NCBI RefSeq assembly: GCF_002080045.1
Contig: NZ_MUIN01000006.1
Span: forward strand, 389,093 to 453,092
Length of the DNA stretch: 64,000 nt
Direction of reading: 5' to 3'
From: Pseudomonas sp. Bc-h
Lineage (GTDB): Bacteria; Pseudomonadota; Gammaproteobacteria; Pseudomonadales; Pseudomonadaceae
Shown here: positions 1 to 9,759 of the stretch, one piece after another
Layout of the letters: every line of letters begins with the position of its first letter
How positions within the stretch are numbered: the first letter of the stretch is position 1
Notes under the pieces: generated by a model
The model's input: the letters and a program-made list of their open reading frames with translations, nothing else
Database searches by the model: none
Told to the model about the DNA's origin: nothing
Made by a program: the position numbers and the translations under genes

Positions 1-1
1 T

Positions 2-78
<77 letters not shown>

Positions 79-313
79 TCTGTGTGGCGGCATTCTACAG
101 AGGAACGGCAGGCTGTCAAGCATCTGCTGGAAAAAAGTGCTTTTTCTTCAAATGGTTAGCAGTTCGCAAGTACCGTGAACTCTGCGCCAGGGCTTGCCAC
201 GTGGGCCTGACAGGGTGATTCGTGAGTGTATTCGTCATAGGTCATCGGTGTGGTGAGTGTCAGACGGTTGCTCGAATGAGATACTGCACAACCGATTTCC
301 TACGACGCCCGTT

Positions 314-1372
314 ATGCCGCAGCGCAAAATCATCCACATCGACTGTGACTGCTTCTACGCCGCCATCGAAATGCGCGACGACCCGCGTCTGGCCGGCAAG
401 CCGTTGGCGGTGGGTGGCTCGGCTGATCGGCGTGGGGTTATCGCGACCTGCAATTACGAGGCTCGCGCCTATGGCGTGCGATCGGCGATGTCGTCGCGGC
501 ATGCCTTATCACTCTGCCCGGACCTGACCATCGTCAAACCCCGGATGGACGCTTATAAAGAAGCATCGAAAGAGATCCACACGATCTTTCGTGACTACAC
601 CGATCTCATCGAGCCGCTGTCACTGGATGAGGCTTATCTCGATGTGTCCGAATGCAGCCATTTTGCGGGCAGCGCCACACGCATCGCACAGGACATCCGC
701 AGGCGCGTCTCCAATCAGTTGCACATCACTGTCTCGGCGGGCGTCGCTCCCAACAAGTTTCTGGCGAAGATCGCCAGCGACTGGAGAAAACCCAACGGCC
801 TGTTCGTGATCACGCCGGATCAGATAGAAGGCTTTGTCGCCGAGCTTCCTGTCTCCAAGCTGCACGGTGTGGGCAAGGTGACGGCCGATAAACTGGGGCG
901 CCTGGGCATCATCACCTGTGCCGACCTGCGAGGCTGGAGCAAGTTGTCGCTGGTGCGCGAGTTCGGATCCTTTGGCGAGCGGCTATGGAATCTTGCTCAC
1001 GGTATCGACGAGCGTCCGGTGCAGAACGACAGCCGCCGGCAGTCGGTAAGTGTGGAAAACACCTACGACACTGATCTGCCCGATCTGGCGAGTTGCCTCG
1101 AAAAATTGCCAGCGCTTCTCGAAACCCTTAATGGCCGCATCGCCCGCATCGATATGCTGTACCGGCCCGGCAAGCCTTTCGTGAAGGTCAAATTTCATGA
1201 CTTTACGCAGACCACGCTGGAGCAGGCAGGGGCGGGGAGGGACCTGGGCAGTTACGAGCAATTGCTGACCCAGGCATTCGCACGTGGCGACAAACCGGTG
1301 CGATTGCTGGGGATTGGCGTGAGGCTGCATGATCTGCGTGCCACCCACGAACAGCTTCAGTTGTTCAACTGA
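314..1372 (+). CDS. dinB: DNA polymerase IV (Y-family translesion polymerase)
   Basis: This 352-residue Y-family polymerase copies past damaged bases. The metal-binding acidic residues are D10 (in HIDCDCFYA) and D105-E106 (in SLDEAYLDV). An HhH/thumb region follows around residue 180, and the little-finger domain fills the C-terminal part. The protein ends in QLQLF, a typical beta-clamp binding motif. The ATG at 314 gives MPQRKIIHID at the N-terminus, as in the family; an in-frame upstream ATG at 257 would add 19 non-conserved residues. I found no CTGT-N8-ACAG LexA box upstream. It converges on the lipoprotein gene with an 8-bp gap. Confidence 0.96.
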   Translation: MPQRKIIHIDCDCFYAAIEMRDDPRLAGKPLAVGGSADRRGVIATCNYEARAYGVRSAMSSRHALSLCPDLTIVKPRMDAYKEASKEIHTIFRDYTDLIEPLSLDEAYLDVSECSHFAGSATRIAQDIRRRVSNQLHITVSAGVAPNKFLAKIASDWRKPNGLFVITPDQIEGFVAELPVSKLHGVGKVTADKLGRLGIITCADLRGWSKLSLVREFGSFGERLWNLAHGIDERPVQNDSRRQSVSVENTYDTDLPDLASCLEKLPALLETLNGRIARIDMLYRPGKPFVKVKFHDFTQTTLEQAGAGRDLGSYEQLLTQAFARGDKPVRLLGIGVRLHDLRATHEQLQLFN

Positions 1373-1380
1373 GAAACCGT

Positions 1381-2337
1381 TTATTCACTGCCGGCAGGAA
1401 CAGCCACCAGGCGACCAGCATCCTTGGCCAGCGAACGCAAGAATTCATGCTGTAGCTGTGGATCGTTGCGGGTCATTTCGATCAGCGACTGTTCCAGATC
1501 ACTGGCTTGTTCTTCCAGCCCAAGCTCCGACAGACGTTTGACCCGGTGGACCCACTGGCTCACTTCGTCATCCTCAAGATCGTCGTAAATCAGGTCGTGA
1601 GCCTCGATCAGCTTGCCCCGCAAGGACTTGCTCAGCGGCAAGCTGGCGTTGGCCTGAACATTGGTCTGCTCGTCCTCTACCTTAAGGCTCAGTTGGGTGA
1701 CGCGGCTGAGGTCTTGTTCGGCGAACGGGCTGTCCAGCAAATTGAGGCGCAGAATCCCATTGCGGTCGGTGGTCAGCTCATTGGTGTCTTTGCCAGCCTT
1801 GATTTCGACCGGACTTTCGCTCCACGGCAGGCTCGTATGCTCAATCCGGTGGTCGCGTTGAACCTCGTCAATACCGGCCAGGTTTTGCTGGGCGCGGCCA
1901 TGGGATGGCGCGTTCATGAACGGATTGATGCCGGCGATTCCGTAATTGAGCCAGTCCTTGGTCACGCTGTCTGGCAGGCTGCCAAAGGTCAGGACGTTAA
2001 CAACGTTGGCGCCGACGCCCGCGACGATCGCTACGGCTCCGAGAGGGATTTCGTAGATTTCACGCCAGGGTTGATAGGGGGTATAGCGATCATAGTGCCG
2101 AGTGACATCGTATTCGGTGATGTCGAAGGTTCTCAGCTCGTGGATCCGGACACGGCGCTGCGGCAACTCAAGGGTCTTGGGTTCGCCGACGTCGATTTGA
2201 AAGCTGTGATCGAGCAGTTTGCGATCGATTCGCTCTTCGTGTTCGCTGCGTTGAGACAGATGATTGGCGCAACCACTGACGAACAGGCTGCCGCACAACA
2301 CGGCACCTGCGAGGCTTGAGGAACTTCGCTTGAACAT
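1381..2337 (-). CDS. predicted lipoprotein of unknown function
   Basis: The 318-residue product begins with a type II signal peptide ending in VSGC, so the mature protein should start at Cys23 and be lipid-anchored. A hydrophobic segment around residues 95-120 (PLGAVAIVAGVGANVVNVLTF) could be a membrane helix or a glycine zipper. The remainder is charged and shows no catalytic motif I recognise. It lies downstream of proS on the same strand, about 85 bp away, and a stem-loop at 2389-2415 separates the two. Function is unknown; the lipoprotein call rests on the lipobox. Confidence 0.8.
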   Translation of the reverse strand: MFKRSSSSLAGAVLCGSLFVSGCANHLSQRSEHEERIDRKLLDHSFQIDVGEPKTLELPQRRVRIHELRTFDITEYDVTRHYDRYTPYQPWREIYEIPLGAVAIVAGVGANVVNVLTFGSLPDSVTKDWLNYGIAGINPFMNAPSHGRAQQNLAGIDEVQRDHRIEHTSLPWSESPVEIKAGKDTNELTTDRNGILRLNLLDSPFAEQDLSRVTQLSLKVEDEQTNVQANASLPLSKSLRGKLIEAHDLIYDDLEDDEVSQWVHRVKRLSELGLEEQASDLEQSLIEMTRNDPQLQHEFLRSLAKDAGRLVAVPAGSE

Positions 2338-2388
2338 GAGATCTCTTGGTGCAGATAAGGTCTGACTCAGGCAATGCAGGTCGCAACA

Positions 2389-2415
2389 GGCGCACCCGCC
2401 ATAAGCGGATGCGCC
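2389..2415 (-). terminator. stem-loop downstream of proS
   Basis: An inverted repeat of about 11 bp (GGCGCATCCGC / GCGGGTGCGCC on the minus strand, 4-5 nt loop) lies just after the proS stop. There is no clear T-run, so it may be a weak terminator or a processing hairpin. Confidence 0.45.
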
Positions 2416-2421
2416 ATCGAC

Positions 2422-4137
2422 TCAGCGCTTGATTCGGCCCTTGATGAAAGACAGCACATCGGCAACCGGCAAGGCCTGAGCTTCAGACTCGGTACGGCTC
2501 TTGTACTCCAGGTTGCCTTCGGCCAGGCCACGATCGCTGACCACGATGCGATGCGGAATGCCGATCAGCTCCATGTCCGCGAACTTGATGCCCGGGCTGG
2601 TTTTCTTGTCGCGATCATCCAGCAGCACCTCGAAGCCGGCAGCCGTCAGTTCGGCGTACAGCTTGTCGGTCGCTTCGCGGACAGCCTCGGTTTCATAGCG
2701 CAGCGGTACCAGCGCGATCTGGAACGGAGCCAGCGCATCGCTCCAGATGATGCCGTTGTCGTCGTTGTTCTGCTCGATGGCAGCAGCGACTACGCGCGAT
2801 ACACCGATACCGTAGCAACCCATTGTCAGGGTGACTGGCTTGCCGTTCTCGCCCAGAACCTGGCACTTCATCGCGTCGCTGTATTTGGTGCCCAGCTGGA
2901 AGATGTGACCGACTTCAATGCCGCGCTTGATGATCACCTTGCCCTGACCGTCCGGGCTAGGATCACCTGCGACGACGTTGCGCAGGTCGGCGACTTCCGG
3001 AACGGGCAAGTCTCGCTCCCAATTCACGCCGAAGTAGTGCTTGTCGTCGATGTTGGCGCCGATGCCGAAATCGCTCATCAGCTCGACCGAACGGTCGATG
3101 ATGCAAGGCAGCGGCAGGTTCAGCGGGCCAAGAGAACCGGCACCCGCGCCAATGGCTGCGCGCAGCTCGGCTTCGCTGGCCATGACCAGGGGGCTCGCAA
3201 CCAGCGGGTGGTTGGATGCCTTGATCTCGTTGAGCTCGTGGTCGCCACGAATGATCAGCGCGATCAGTTTGCCTTCTTCAGCGGCATGGACCACCAACGT
3301 CTTGACGGTTTTTTCGATCGCCAGACCAAACTGCTCGACCAGCGCGGCGATGGTCTTCGCGTTCGGCGTGTCGACCAGGCGCAGCTCTTCGGTAGCAGCG
3401 CCACGGGACGTCTCGCGTGGAATCGCTTCGGCCTTTTCAATGTTGGCGGCGTAATCGGACGTGTCGCTAAACACGATGTCGTCTTCGCCCGACTCGGCCA
3501 GTACGTGGAACTCGTGGGAGCCCGCGCCACCGATCGAGCCGTTATCTGCCACCACAGGGCGGAAGTTCAGGCCAAGGCGAGTGAACACATTGCAGTAAGC
3601 CTGGTGCATGCGGTCGTAGGTTTCTTGCAGGGAATCCTGGGTCGCATGGAAGGAGTAGGCGTCTTTCATGATGAATTCGCGACCGCGCATCAAGCCGAAG
3701 CGCGGACGGATCTCATCACGGAATTTTGTCTGGATCTGGTACATGTTGAGCGGCAGCTGTTTATAGCTGCTCAATTCGTTGCGCGCCAGATCAGTGATGA
3801 CTTCTTCGTGGGTCGGGCCTGCGCAGAAGTCACGATCATGACGGTCTTTGAGGCGCAGCAGCTCAGGGCCGTACTGCTCCCAGCGACCGGATTCCTGCCA
3901 CAGTTCCGCTGGCTGAATACCCGGCATCAATACTTCCAGCGCACCCGCGGCGTTCATTTCTTCACGAACGACGGTTTCGACCTTGCGCAGAACACGCAGG
4001 CCCATGGGCAGCCAGGTGTAGAGGCCCGAGGCAAGCTTGCGAATCATGCCGGCACGAAGCATCAGCTGATGGCTGATCACGACCGCATCGTTTGGCGTTT
4101 CTTTTTGTGTGGCGAGCAAATATTGACTGGTACGCAT
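2422..4137 (-). CDS. proS: prolyl-tRNA synthetase
   Basis: Class II aminoacyl-tRNA synthetase of 571 residues, the size of the bacterial (E. coli-type) ProRS. The N-terminal catalytic part includes the motif 2 region ([21 protein letters not shown]). An inserted editing domain of about residues 230-390 removes mischarged Ala-tRNA(Pro). Motif 3 is [13 protein letters not shown], and a C-terminal anticodon-binding domain follows ([12 protein letters not shown] to the end). In PAO1 proS also lies near oprD, which supports both calls. Confidence 0.97.
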   Translation of the reverse strand: MRTSQYLLATQKETPNDAVVISHQLMLRAGMIRKLASGLYTWLPMGLRVLRKVETVVREEMNAAGALEVLMPGIQPAELWQESGRWEQYGPELLRLKDRHDRDFCAGPTHEEVITDLARNELSSYKQLPLNMYQIQTKFRDEIRPRFGLMRGREFIMKDAYSFHATQDSLQETYDRMHQAYCNVFTRLGLNFRPVVADNGSIGGAGSHEFHVLAESGEDDIVFSDTSDYAANIEKAEAIPRETSRGAATEELRLVDTPNAKTIAALVEQFGLAIEKTVKTLVVHAAEEGKLIALIIRGDHELNEIKASNHPLVASPLVMASEAELRAAIGAGAGSLGPLNLPLPCIIDRSVELMSDFGIGANIDDKHYFGVNWERDLPVPEVADLRNVVAGDPSPDGQGKVIIKRGIEVGHIFQLGTKYSDAMKCQVLGENGKPVTLTMGCYGIGVSRVVAAAIEQNNDDNGIIWSDALAPFQIALVPLRYETEAVREATDKLYAELTAAGFEVLLDDRDKKTSPGIKFADMELIGIPHRIVVSDRGLAEGNLEYKSRTESEAQALPVADVLSFIKGRIKR

Positions 4138-4256
4138 GGTCGGCCGTTGTCGGTTGCTGTGACTGGGAAATGACCTGGCATTGTACGGTGGTGATCCGGT
4201 CGAGTACAGGGCGCGCGGGGTGTGTGGGGGCCAGAACAGGCAGTTTCACGGGAATG

Positions 4257-4284
4257 AAAAAGCCCGGCACAGGGCCGGGCTTTT
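4257..4284 (-). terminator. rho-independent terminator of the porin gene
   Basis: On the minus strand AAGCCCGGC-CCTGT-GCCGGGCTTTTTC forms a strong GC hairpin followed by T residues. It lies 28 bp past the porin stop codon. The mirrored sequence also has a T-run on the plus strand. Confidence 0.85.
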
Positions 4285-4311
4285 CGTTTTCGGTAGATAA
4301 CCGCAGCGCGA

Positions 4312-5634
4312 TTACAGAACCGAAATCGGGTAGTCGACGATCAGACGGAACTCGTTCACGTCGCCTTCGCCCTCGTCCGTGTTGGCACGGTGGAACGCTT
4401 GACGGATGCGGAACGACAGGTCTTTTGCCGGGCCAGTCTGAACCACGTATTTAGCTTCAACGTTGGTCTCGTGGTGGCTACCGTCAGCACCGTACAGACC
4501 GGTGTAGGTGCTGTTCGATGGAGTGTGGGTGCCGTCGATGTCGGTACCGCTGACATAACGCGCCATGAAGCTCAGGCCAGGAACACCATAAGGAGCCATG
4601 TTCAGGTCGTAGCGAGCTTGCCAGGATTTTTCACCCGGGGCGTTGAAGTCGGAGTATTGAATCGAGTTCGCCAGGAAGATCGAGTCGCCACCGCGGTTGT
4701 TGTCGCCGATACCGATATAGTCGAACGGTGTATCACCGTTAACTTTCTGGAAGGCCAGGGTCACGGTATGTGCGGCCAGGAACGAGTACGCTGCAGACAG
4801 GGAGAAGGCGTTGTTGCTGATGTCGCCTGCTTTCTTGCTGCCAGTGTCCTGGGTGTTGTAGTAGTTGACGTCAAAAGCCAGAGACTGGTCATCGGTCAAC
4901 GGCAGTGCGTAGTTCACGTTGCCGTAGTACTGGTTCCACACGTCTTCCAGTTTGTTGTAGTAGAACGCAACACCCAGGTTGTCGGTGATCGAGTACTTGC
5001 CGCCACCGTAGGTGGCCGAGTTCGACGTCACGCCGGCGTAAGTCGCCCAGATGTCGCCGTTACGGTTGGTTTCGTCCTGGCTGGTACCGGAAGTGAAGCG
5101 ACCTGCTTCAACGTCCAGACCTTTGATCTCGCTGCTCTGTAAAGTCACGCCGGTAGCAGTTTGTGGCAACAGGCGGGAACCGCCGACTGCGAACACCGGG
5201 TTTTGCGGCTGCATGTCACCGATTTTCAGTTCGGTTTTCGATACGCGGAACTTAACAGCGCCACCGGCTTTGCCGAAGCTGTCTTCGTTTTTGCCTTCGC
5301 TGTCGGTAACCAGGTTGCCCGAGCCGGAATACTTGTCGGAGCCGTCAAGCTTGAAACCGGCATAGCCGAAAGCATCAACGCCGACACCGATCAGACCCTG
5401 CGTGTAACCGGAGCTATAGTTAGCCCAGAAACCTTGAGTCCAGTCCTTGTCGTCTACGCCACCGTTCTTCTTGTCACGGTTGTAGTAGTAGTTGCGGGCC
5501 TTGACGTCCAGCTTGCTACCTTCAACAAAACCAGTTGCTTCGGACTGATCGCTTACGAATGCCGCAGCCGATGCCAATTGGGTACTGGCCGCAGTAACTG
5601 CCAGGGCGATTGCGCTCCACTTCATCACTCTCAT
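4312..5634 (-). CDS. OprD-family outer-membrane porin
   Basis: The 440-residue precursor has a Sec signal peptide cleaved near ASAA (about residue 24). It is followed by the OprD-family N-terminus (GFVEGSKLDVKARNYYYNRD). The body alternates short amphipathic strands, and the protein ends in a beta-signal (FRLIVDYPISVL) as expected for an 18-strand barrel. The family takes up basic amino acids, peptides or small carboxylates, and is an entry route for carbapenems in P. aeruginosa. Position next to proS matches oprD (PA0958), but the family has many paralogues (OprD, OprE, OprQ), so substrate is not assigned. A strong RBS (AAAGGAG) precedes the start. Confidence 0.93.
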   Translation of the reverse strand: MRVMKWSAIALAVTAASTQLASAAAFVSDQSEATGFVEGSKLDVKARNYYYNRDKKNGGVDDKDWTQGFWANYSSGYTQGLIGVGVDAFGYAGFKLDGSDKYSGSGNLVTDSEGKNEDSFGKAGGAVKFRVSKTELKIGDMQPQNPVFAVGGSRLLPQTATGVTLQSSEIKGLDVEAGRFTSGTSQDETNRNGDIWATYAGVTSNSATYGGGKYSITDNLGVAFYYNKLEDVWNQYYGNVNYALPLTDDQSLAFDVNYYNTQDTGSKKAGDISNNAFSLSAAYSFLAAHTVTLAFQKVNGDTPFDYIGIGDNNRGGDSIFLANSIQYSDFNAPGEKSWQARYDLNMAPYGVPGLSFMARYVSGTDIDGTHTPSNSTYTGLYGADGSHHETNVEAKYVVQTGPAKDLSFRIRQAFHRANTDEGEGDVNEFRLIVDYPISVL

Positions 5635-5753
5635 CGTGACTTTGCTCCTTTGGTTTTAAGAAGAGTACTGCCGTCCACCTGTTTTTTTATCTGGGCGGCT
5701 CTTTCTTTTTGGTGTCGGCGAAACTTATAGCACGCTGACATTATTGGCGATAG

Positions 5754-5936
5754 TTACGAACCTATCCTTTCAATTTCTTTACGGCCATGTCGCAAATCAG
5801 CTCTGTCCATGTCGCTACTGAACAGCTCCATTTCTTCAGACGTATAACTACCGCAGTACTTTTCGAAGGCCTGAATTCCTATCCGCAGTGATGTGAATCC
5901 AGCCATTCCGAACGCCCCCAGGAGCTTGCCCGCCAT
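5754..5936 (-). CDS. possible small protein, 60 aa
   Basis: This weak minus-strand ORF would encode MAGKLLGAFGMAGFTSLRIG..., a hydrophobic N-terminus followed by a charged tail. A purine run (AAGAAGAAAA) lies before the chosen ATG at 5936; a longer form starting at 6005 is also open. I do not recognise the product. It lies in low-GC sequence upstream of the porin gene and may be strain-specific or chance. Confidence 0.28.
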   Translation of the reverse strand: MAGKLLGAFGMAGFTSLRIGIQAFEKYCGSYTSEEMELFSSDMDRADLRHGRKEIERIGS

Positions 5937-6620
5937 TTTTTCTTCTTGATCGCCACTCAGGTCCGCGACCCGAGCATTTCGATCCTGTGTGTGACAAAGC
6001 AACAACCGTGCACAAAGTTCCCACTGCTGTGAAAAAAATGTTGAATGTCACGTAAATACTTGTATGTGCAACCCTAATCCATTGTTTTTAAACGATTAAA
6101 AAAAAATAAAAAATCCATTTGCAGTGGCTGTCTGACTGAGGTTACCGCCTGAAAATGTCACTGACGTTACCTGTTACCGTCGGGAAGTGGGTAAATGGCG
6201 GATAACTGCTGCCCATGTCGATCATGGAGTGAGTCGTTTTGGTGCGCGGGCGTCTGTTCTTGCCTGAAATTGGGACGAGCGTTCCTGAGTGGGGCAGGAG
6301 CCTGACTCTGAAGTCAGCAGATATGCGCGTGTGTGCCGTCTAAGCAATTGAATGAAAAGGTTCCGAGCAGACATTTCGGTTTGTTTCGCTGGCGGTGCCT
6401 CGCGGTTTTTTCTGCGTCATGTCAGTGCGCATGCTGCAAATCAGGACGTTGCTGGTGCACGGGCCGCTGTCCCGCAAGCAACAGCTTTTACGCAAACTGC
6501 CCTCTGCGGCTTCCGCAAGGTGATTCCTCCCGCTTTCCCGCGTATCCTGCGGGCATTGATGTATGTTTGACGACGACAGAAAAAGTTGAAAAAACTAAAC
6601 CCGCATTCAGGAGTTATCGA
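5937..6620. other. intergenic, low-GC stretch with no convincing gene
   Basis: The segment contains an A-rich tract (around 6088-6115) and several short ORFs without ribosome sites or Pseudomonas-like codon use. Promoters for the downstream HIT-slyX unit must lie here. I see no RNA gene or repeat that I can support. Confidence 0.5.
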
Positions 6621-7052
6621 GTGTTCGTTTTGGATTCGCGCTTGTTACAGGACACTGTGCCAGTCGGGGACTTTCCCCTGTGCCGACTACTGCTGTCCAA
6701 TGATTCGCAATACCCCTGGTTCATTCTGGTGCCGCGCAGGGCGGATATAAGCGAGATTTTCCAGCTGTCGGACGCCGAACAGACACAGTTGTGGAGTGAA
6801 ACGACGTTGCTGTCGAAAACCCTCCAGCAGTTATTCAATGCCGACAAGATGAATGTGGCAGCGCTGGGGAATGTGGTCAGTCAGTTGCACATGCATGTCA
6901 TTGTTCGTCGCAAAGGTGACGCCGCGTGGCCAGCGCCGGTCTGGGGCAAGCATCCGGCAGTGCCTTATTCTACCGATGAGTCGGCGGTCATCTTTGCGCG
7001 GCTCAAAACCGTGTTGACCGAAGGTTTCACTTTCCACGAGGGGCAGGTATGA
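6621..7052 (+). CDS. HIT-family protein with an incomplete histidine triad
   Basis: A GTG start at 6621, preceded by CAGGAG, gives a 143-residue HIT-superfamily protein; the open frame upstream is not conserved in character. HIT proteins are nucleotide hydrolases or transferases with H-x-H-x-H and the middle His as nucleophile. Here the motif reads [10 protein letters not shown]90 and H92 are present, but the third His is replaced by I94. That form occurs in a HIT subgroup, so activity may still exist. The stop overlaps the slyX start by 4 bp, so the two genes are probably cotranscribed. Confidence 0.85.
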   Translation: MFVLDSRLLQDTVPVGDFPLCRLLLSNDSQYPWFILVPRRADISEIFQLSDAEQTQLWSETTLLSKTLQQLFNADKMNVAALGNVVSQLHMHVIVRRKGDAAWPAPVWGKHPAVPYSTDESAVIFARLKTVLTEGFTFHEGQV

Positions 7053-7255
7053 ACCTGGAGGAGCGGGTAGTGGAGCTGGAAAGTCGTCAGGCGTTTCAGG
7101 ACGACACCATTCAGGCGCTCAACGATGTTCTGGTCGCTCAGCAGCGAAGCCTGGACCGCTTGCAGTTGCAGATGGCGGCTTTGCTCAAGCGCCAGGAGGA
7201 AATGGGTGGGCAATTCGAAACACAGGAAGAGGAAGCCCCTCCGCCTCATTATTGA
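7049..7255 (+). CDS. slyX: SlyX family protein
   Basis: This 68-residue, almost wholly alpha-helical protein has an uninterrupted heptad pattern ([26 protein letters not shown]) and a proline-rich tail ending PPPHY, as is usual for SlyX. Its molecular function is not established. It overlaps the HIT gene (ATGA-type overlap), an order also seen in PAO1. Confidence 0.92.
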   Translation: MNLEERVVELESRQAFQDDTIQALNDVLVAQQRSLDRLQLQMAALLKRQEEMGGQFETQEEEAPPPHY

Positions 7256-7272
7256 GGGATAAACAGAGGGAT

Positions 7273-7305
7273 AAAAAAACCGCGCCTGAGAGCGCGGTTT
7301 TTTTA
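7273..7305 (+). terminator. bidirectional rho-independent terminator
   Basis: The sequence AAAAAAACCGCGC-CTGAG-AGCGCGGTTTTTTTA is a GC hairpin flanked by A and T runs. It serves slyX on the plus strand and, reading the other way, the convergent cold-shock gene. Confidence 0.92.
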
Positions 7306-7315
7306 TGTTTAACGC

Positions 7316-7921
7316 TTAGCGGCGTGGAAGCGCTGCGATCACGTCCTCGGCCTGCAGGCCCTTGTCGCGATTCATGACGGAAAACTCGACGCGTTGGCCT
7401 TCGACCAGAACACGGTGCCCTTCACCGCGGATCGCGCGAAAGTGTACAAAAATATCGTCGCCAGAATCGCGCGAGATAAAACCGAAGCCCTTGGAGGTGT
7501 TGAACCACTTCACGGTGCCGGTATCACGCTGCCCCAGTTCATGAGGCTGCGCGGCTGGCGATGGGGAGGACCGGTAAAAGCTGACAGCGAGATGCAGCGC
7601 GACCGCGACCACAACCGCCAGCAGGCTGGCCAGAACGGCGGGTTGGCCGGCGATGGTTTCCAGGGGGACCAGGAGGGTCAGGATCTGCAGAACGACGGCC
7701 AGTACCAGCAAAGCGCTGACCAGGTTTTGCAGTTGATGACGCGGGCCCTTGTTCCAGTAAGGGATAACTGGCGCAAGTACAAGGTTGATGAGACCGAAGA
7801 AGGCCAGATACAGCGCATCGGGTTGAGACAGGTAAGAAGACAGGGCTTCACTACGCAGGCTGGGTATGAATGACAGCAGCAGGGCAGCTGCGCCCGTTAG
7901 CAGGTGGACTATTTTCAACAT
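7316..7921 (-). CDS. membrane protein with C-terminal cold-shock domain
   Basis: The protein has 201 residues. Four hydrophobic helices fill roughly residues 5-22, 36-54, 68-88 and 95-117. A short linker leads into a complete cold-shock domain (about 134-200) with RNP1 KGFGFI (144-149) and RNP2 DIFVHF (156-161). The domain binds single-stranded nucleic acid, and the helices should place it on the cytoplasmic face of the inner membrane. The position between slyX and a dps-like gene matches the cold-shock gene PA0961 of PAO1. Whether it acts as an RNA chaperone at the membrane is inference. Confidence 0.88.
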   Translation of the reverse strand: MLKIVHLLTGAAALLLSFIPSLRSEALSSYLSQPDALYLAFFGLINLVLAPVIPYWNKGPRHQLQNLVSALLVLAVVLQILTLLVPLETIAGQPAVLASLLAVVVAVALHLAVSFYRSSPSPAAQPHELGQRDTGTVKWFNTSKGFGFISRDSGDDIFVHFRAIRGEGHRVLVEGQRVEFSVMNRDKGLQAEDVIAALPRR

Positions 7922-8391
7922 TTTGAAGACTCACATTTAAGATGGATCGCAAGGAAATAGCTGATGACGGCCGGTACGCTTCTGAAAAAATGAGGCGTGA
8001 TGCACGATCGTTGGATCAGCCTATGCGCTACAGCCTGATGGCACGTCAGTAGCGACACATCTGTATTTAACAGCAAAGCCGAGAGCTACTCAAATCAAGC
8101 GCTTAGCGAGGGCAATCGCGGGTGATGCTGGCAATTTGTCTCGTGTTTTCGCGCTTTAGGCAGAGGCTTGTTCCAGAGCCATCGAAGCAGTGTGCGCAGT
8201 TTTTCCGCCGTGGTCGGACTTTTAGAGTGGGGTTCGATATCTCCGGGCACCTGCCAGACGGGCATCTTGTGCATGCGTTTGGGCGGTGGCAAACACCGGG
8301 TAACACCTATAGGTGGCTGCGCCGCTTCTCCTGCCTTGATAAAGTGCTGGCAGCTGTTAGGAAAAAAACCATCATATAAAGAGGACGAAAC
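7922..8391. other. divergent promoter region between cold-shock and dps-like genes
   Basis: This segment of about 470 bp holds the promoters and leaders of two divergent genes. A 36-codon ORF at 7942-8052 has no ribosome site and is not called. Cold-shock genes often have long structured leaders, which may account for part of the length. Confidence 0.5.
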
Positions 8392-8865
8392 ATGGCTATC
8401 GATATCGGCATCAGCGAAGAAGATCGCAAGTCCATCGTGGACGGTCTTTCCCGCCTGCTGGCAGATACCTACGTGCTGTATCTGAAAACCCACAACTTTC
8501 ACTGGAACGTCACGGGGCCAATGTTTCGAACCTTGCACCTCATGTTCGAGGAGCAATACAACGAACTGGCACTGGCCGTCGACTTGATCGCAGAGCGTAT
8601 TCGCGCCTTGGGCTTCCCCGCCCCAGGTACCTATTCGACCTATGCGCGTCTGTCTTCCATTAAAGAGGAGGAGGGCGTACCGGCAGCTGAAGACATGATT
8701 CGTTCACTGGTCCATGGGCAGGAAGCGGTGACTCGCACCGCTCGCGGGATCTTCCCGTTGCTGGACAAGGTCAGCGACGAGCCGACCGCTGATCTGCTGA
8801 CTCAACGCATGCAGGTTCATGAAAAAACCGCCTGGATGCTTCGTGCGATGCTCGAAGGCGAGTAA
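8392..8865 (+). CDS. Dps-like ferritin (DNA protection during starvation family)
   Basis: The 157-residue four-helix ferritin-like protein carries the Dps signature: [12 protein letters not shown], then an E/D ferroxidase set ([11 protein letters not shown] and [12 protein letters not shown]). Dps proteins form 12-mers that oxidise and store iron and protect DNA from peroxide. The position next to aspS corresponds to PA0962 in PAO1, where it is described as a Dps-like protein. The RBS is AGAGGA. A perfect hairpin follows the stop (8872-8898). Confidence 0.93.
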   Translation: MAIDIGISEEDRKSIVDGLSRLLADTYVLYLKTHNFHWNVTGPMFRTLHLMFEEQYNELALAVDLIAERIRALGFPAPGTYSTYARLSSIKEEEGVPAAEDMIRSLVHGQEAVTRTARGIFPLLDKVSDEPTADLLTQRMQVHEKTAWMLRAMLEGE

Positions 8866-8871
8866 TGTCAT

Positions 8872-8898
8872 TGTGAGCGGCACGCGGTGCCGCTCACA
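8872..8898 (+). terminator. perfect 12-bp hairpin after the dps-like gene
   Basis: TGTGAGCGGCAC and its exact complement are separated by a 3-nt GCG loop, 6 bp after the stop codon. There is no T-run, so it may protect the mRNA 3' end rather than terminate alone. Confidence 0.55.
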
Positions 8899-9275
8899 TG
8901 GCTTTATCCCCCGCCTTTTCCGCTATCTGCGTGACTGGCCTGTTCAACGGATGACATCTTTTTGTGTCGCGACCAAATACTGGCTTAAGCTGAAACGGTT
9001 AACTATCAGAATATTGTCATCCTGAGTAGTTAATCTCGTTTTTGTTGTCAGGCAAGTTTTGTTAAAAAAAATATATATTTAATACCCTTATTTCGTTCAG
9101 GTTTTTTGAAGCCTGAGCTCTCGAAATTCGCCCTGTGATTGTGGTGATGTCCTACACCTCAAGAGTACTGATTCCACTGGCTAAGCCCCGGCGAATAGGG
9201 CTTGATAGACGTGCTGTTTATTTAATTTCAAATGTTTCCAGTATTGAATCTGGTAACTGCGTCAAGGGGAATTTC
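8899..9275. other. AT-rich intergenic region upstream of the RHH gene
   Basis: A strongly AT-rich patch (about 9059-9085, GTTAAAAAAAATATATATTTAATACC) and further weak AT sequence precede the ribbon-helix-helix gene. It could act as an UP element or a target of an H-NS-like protein (MvaT). No ORF with a ribosome site is seen. Confidence 0.45.
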
Positions 9276-9617
9276 ATGGCTCAAAATACTGCACGAGAAG
9301 TCAAGGATGTACATCGATGTCTTAAAATTCAGAATGATCCTTTTGTAGAAACTTTCAATATGGACCTGGCGCAGCCACAGTCGCGCTCGGTACGATTAAA
9401 TGGGCTGGCAACGTGCCTGCGTCTGGAGGAGGTGTACTGGAATATTTTGTCTGAGATCGCGCGCTGCAATGCTTGCTCGATCAACGCCGTCTTGTCCTAT
9501 ATCGACCGGGAAGTGCATTTGCGCTACGGCGGCGTGAAGAACTTCAGCGGCCTGATCCGCGTCGTGTGTGTGGCGCATCTGCTGAAGGCCGAGGGCTTCC
9601 AGCTGTCCCCGGCCTGA
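9276..9617 (+). CDS. ribbon-helix-helix domain protein
   Basis: Starting at the ATG at 9276, with AAGGGGA 6 bp upstream, the product has 113 residues. Its C-terminal half (SRSVRLNGLATCLRLEEVYWNILSEIARCNACSINAVLSYIDREVH) has the strand-helix-helix pattern of the RHH_4-type DNA-binding family: a beta strand for base contacts, then two helices for dimerisation. It stands alone, with AT-rich DNA in front. Targets are unknown, and autoregulation through the AT-rich patch is plausible but inferred. Confidence 0.75.
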   Translation: MAQNTAREVKDVHRCLKIQNDPFVETFNMDLAQPQSRSVRLNGLATCLRLEEVYWNILSEIARCNACSINAVLSYIDREVHLRYGGVKNFSGLIRVVCVAHLLKAEGFQLSPA

Positions 9618-9759
9618 TCCTGGCAAGACCCCAATTCTGGCAGGTGCGCCCATGGCGGGCCTGCATTCGGTGACAGTCGTCCGGAGCCGGCAAGGTCCGT
9701 TCCGGGCGACTTCTTTAGCTGTATCAGCCAGCGCGGCTGCACAGCCTTGATTAACCCTA

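Noticed and set aside
180..313. Possible LexA (SOS) box upstream of dinB
   Set aside because: No CTGT-N8-ACAG or close variant found in the upstream region.
2374..4173. 599-codon plus-strand ORF opposite proS
   Set aside because: Antisense shadow of proS without a ribosome site or family features.
7942..8052. 36-codon ORF (MDRKEIADDGRYASEKM...) between the cold-shock and dps-like genes
   Set aside because: No ribosome site, no recognisable pattern; could be chance.
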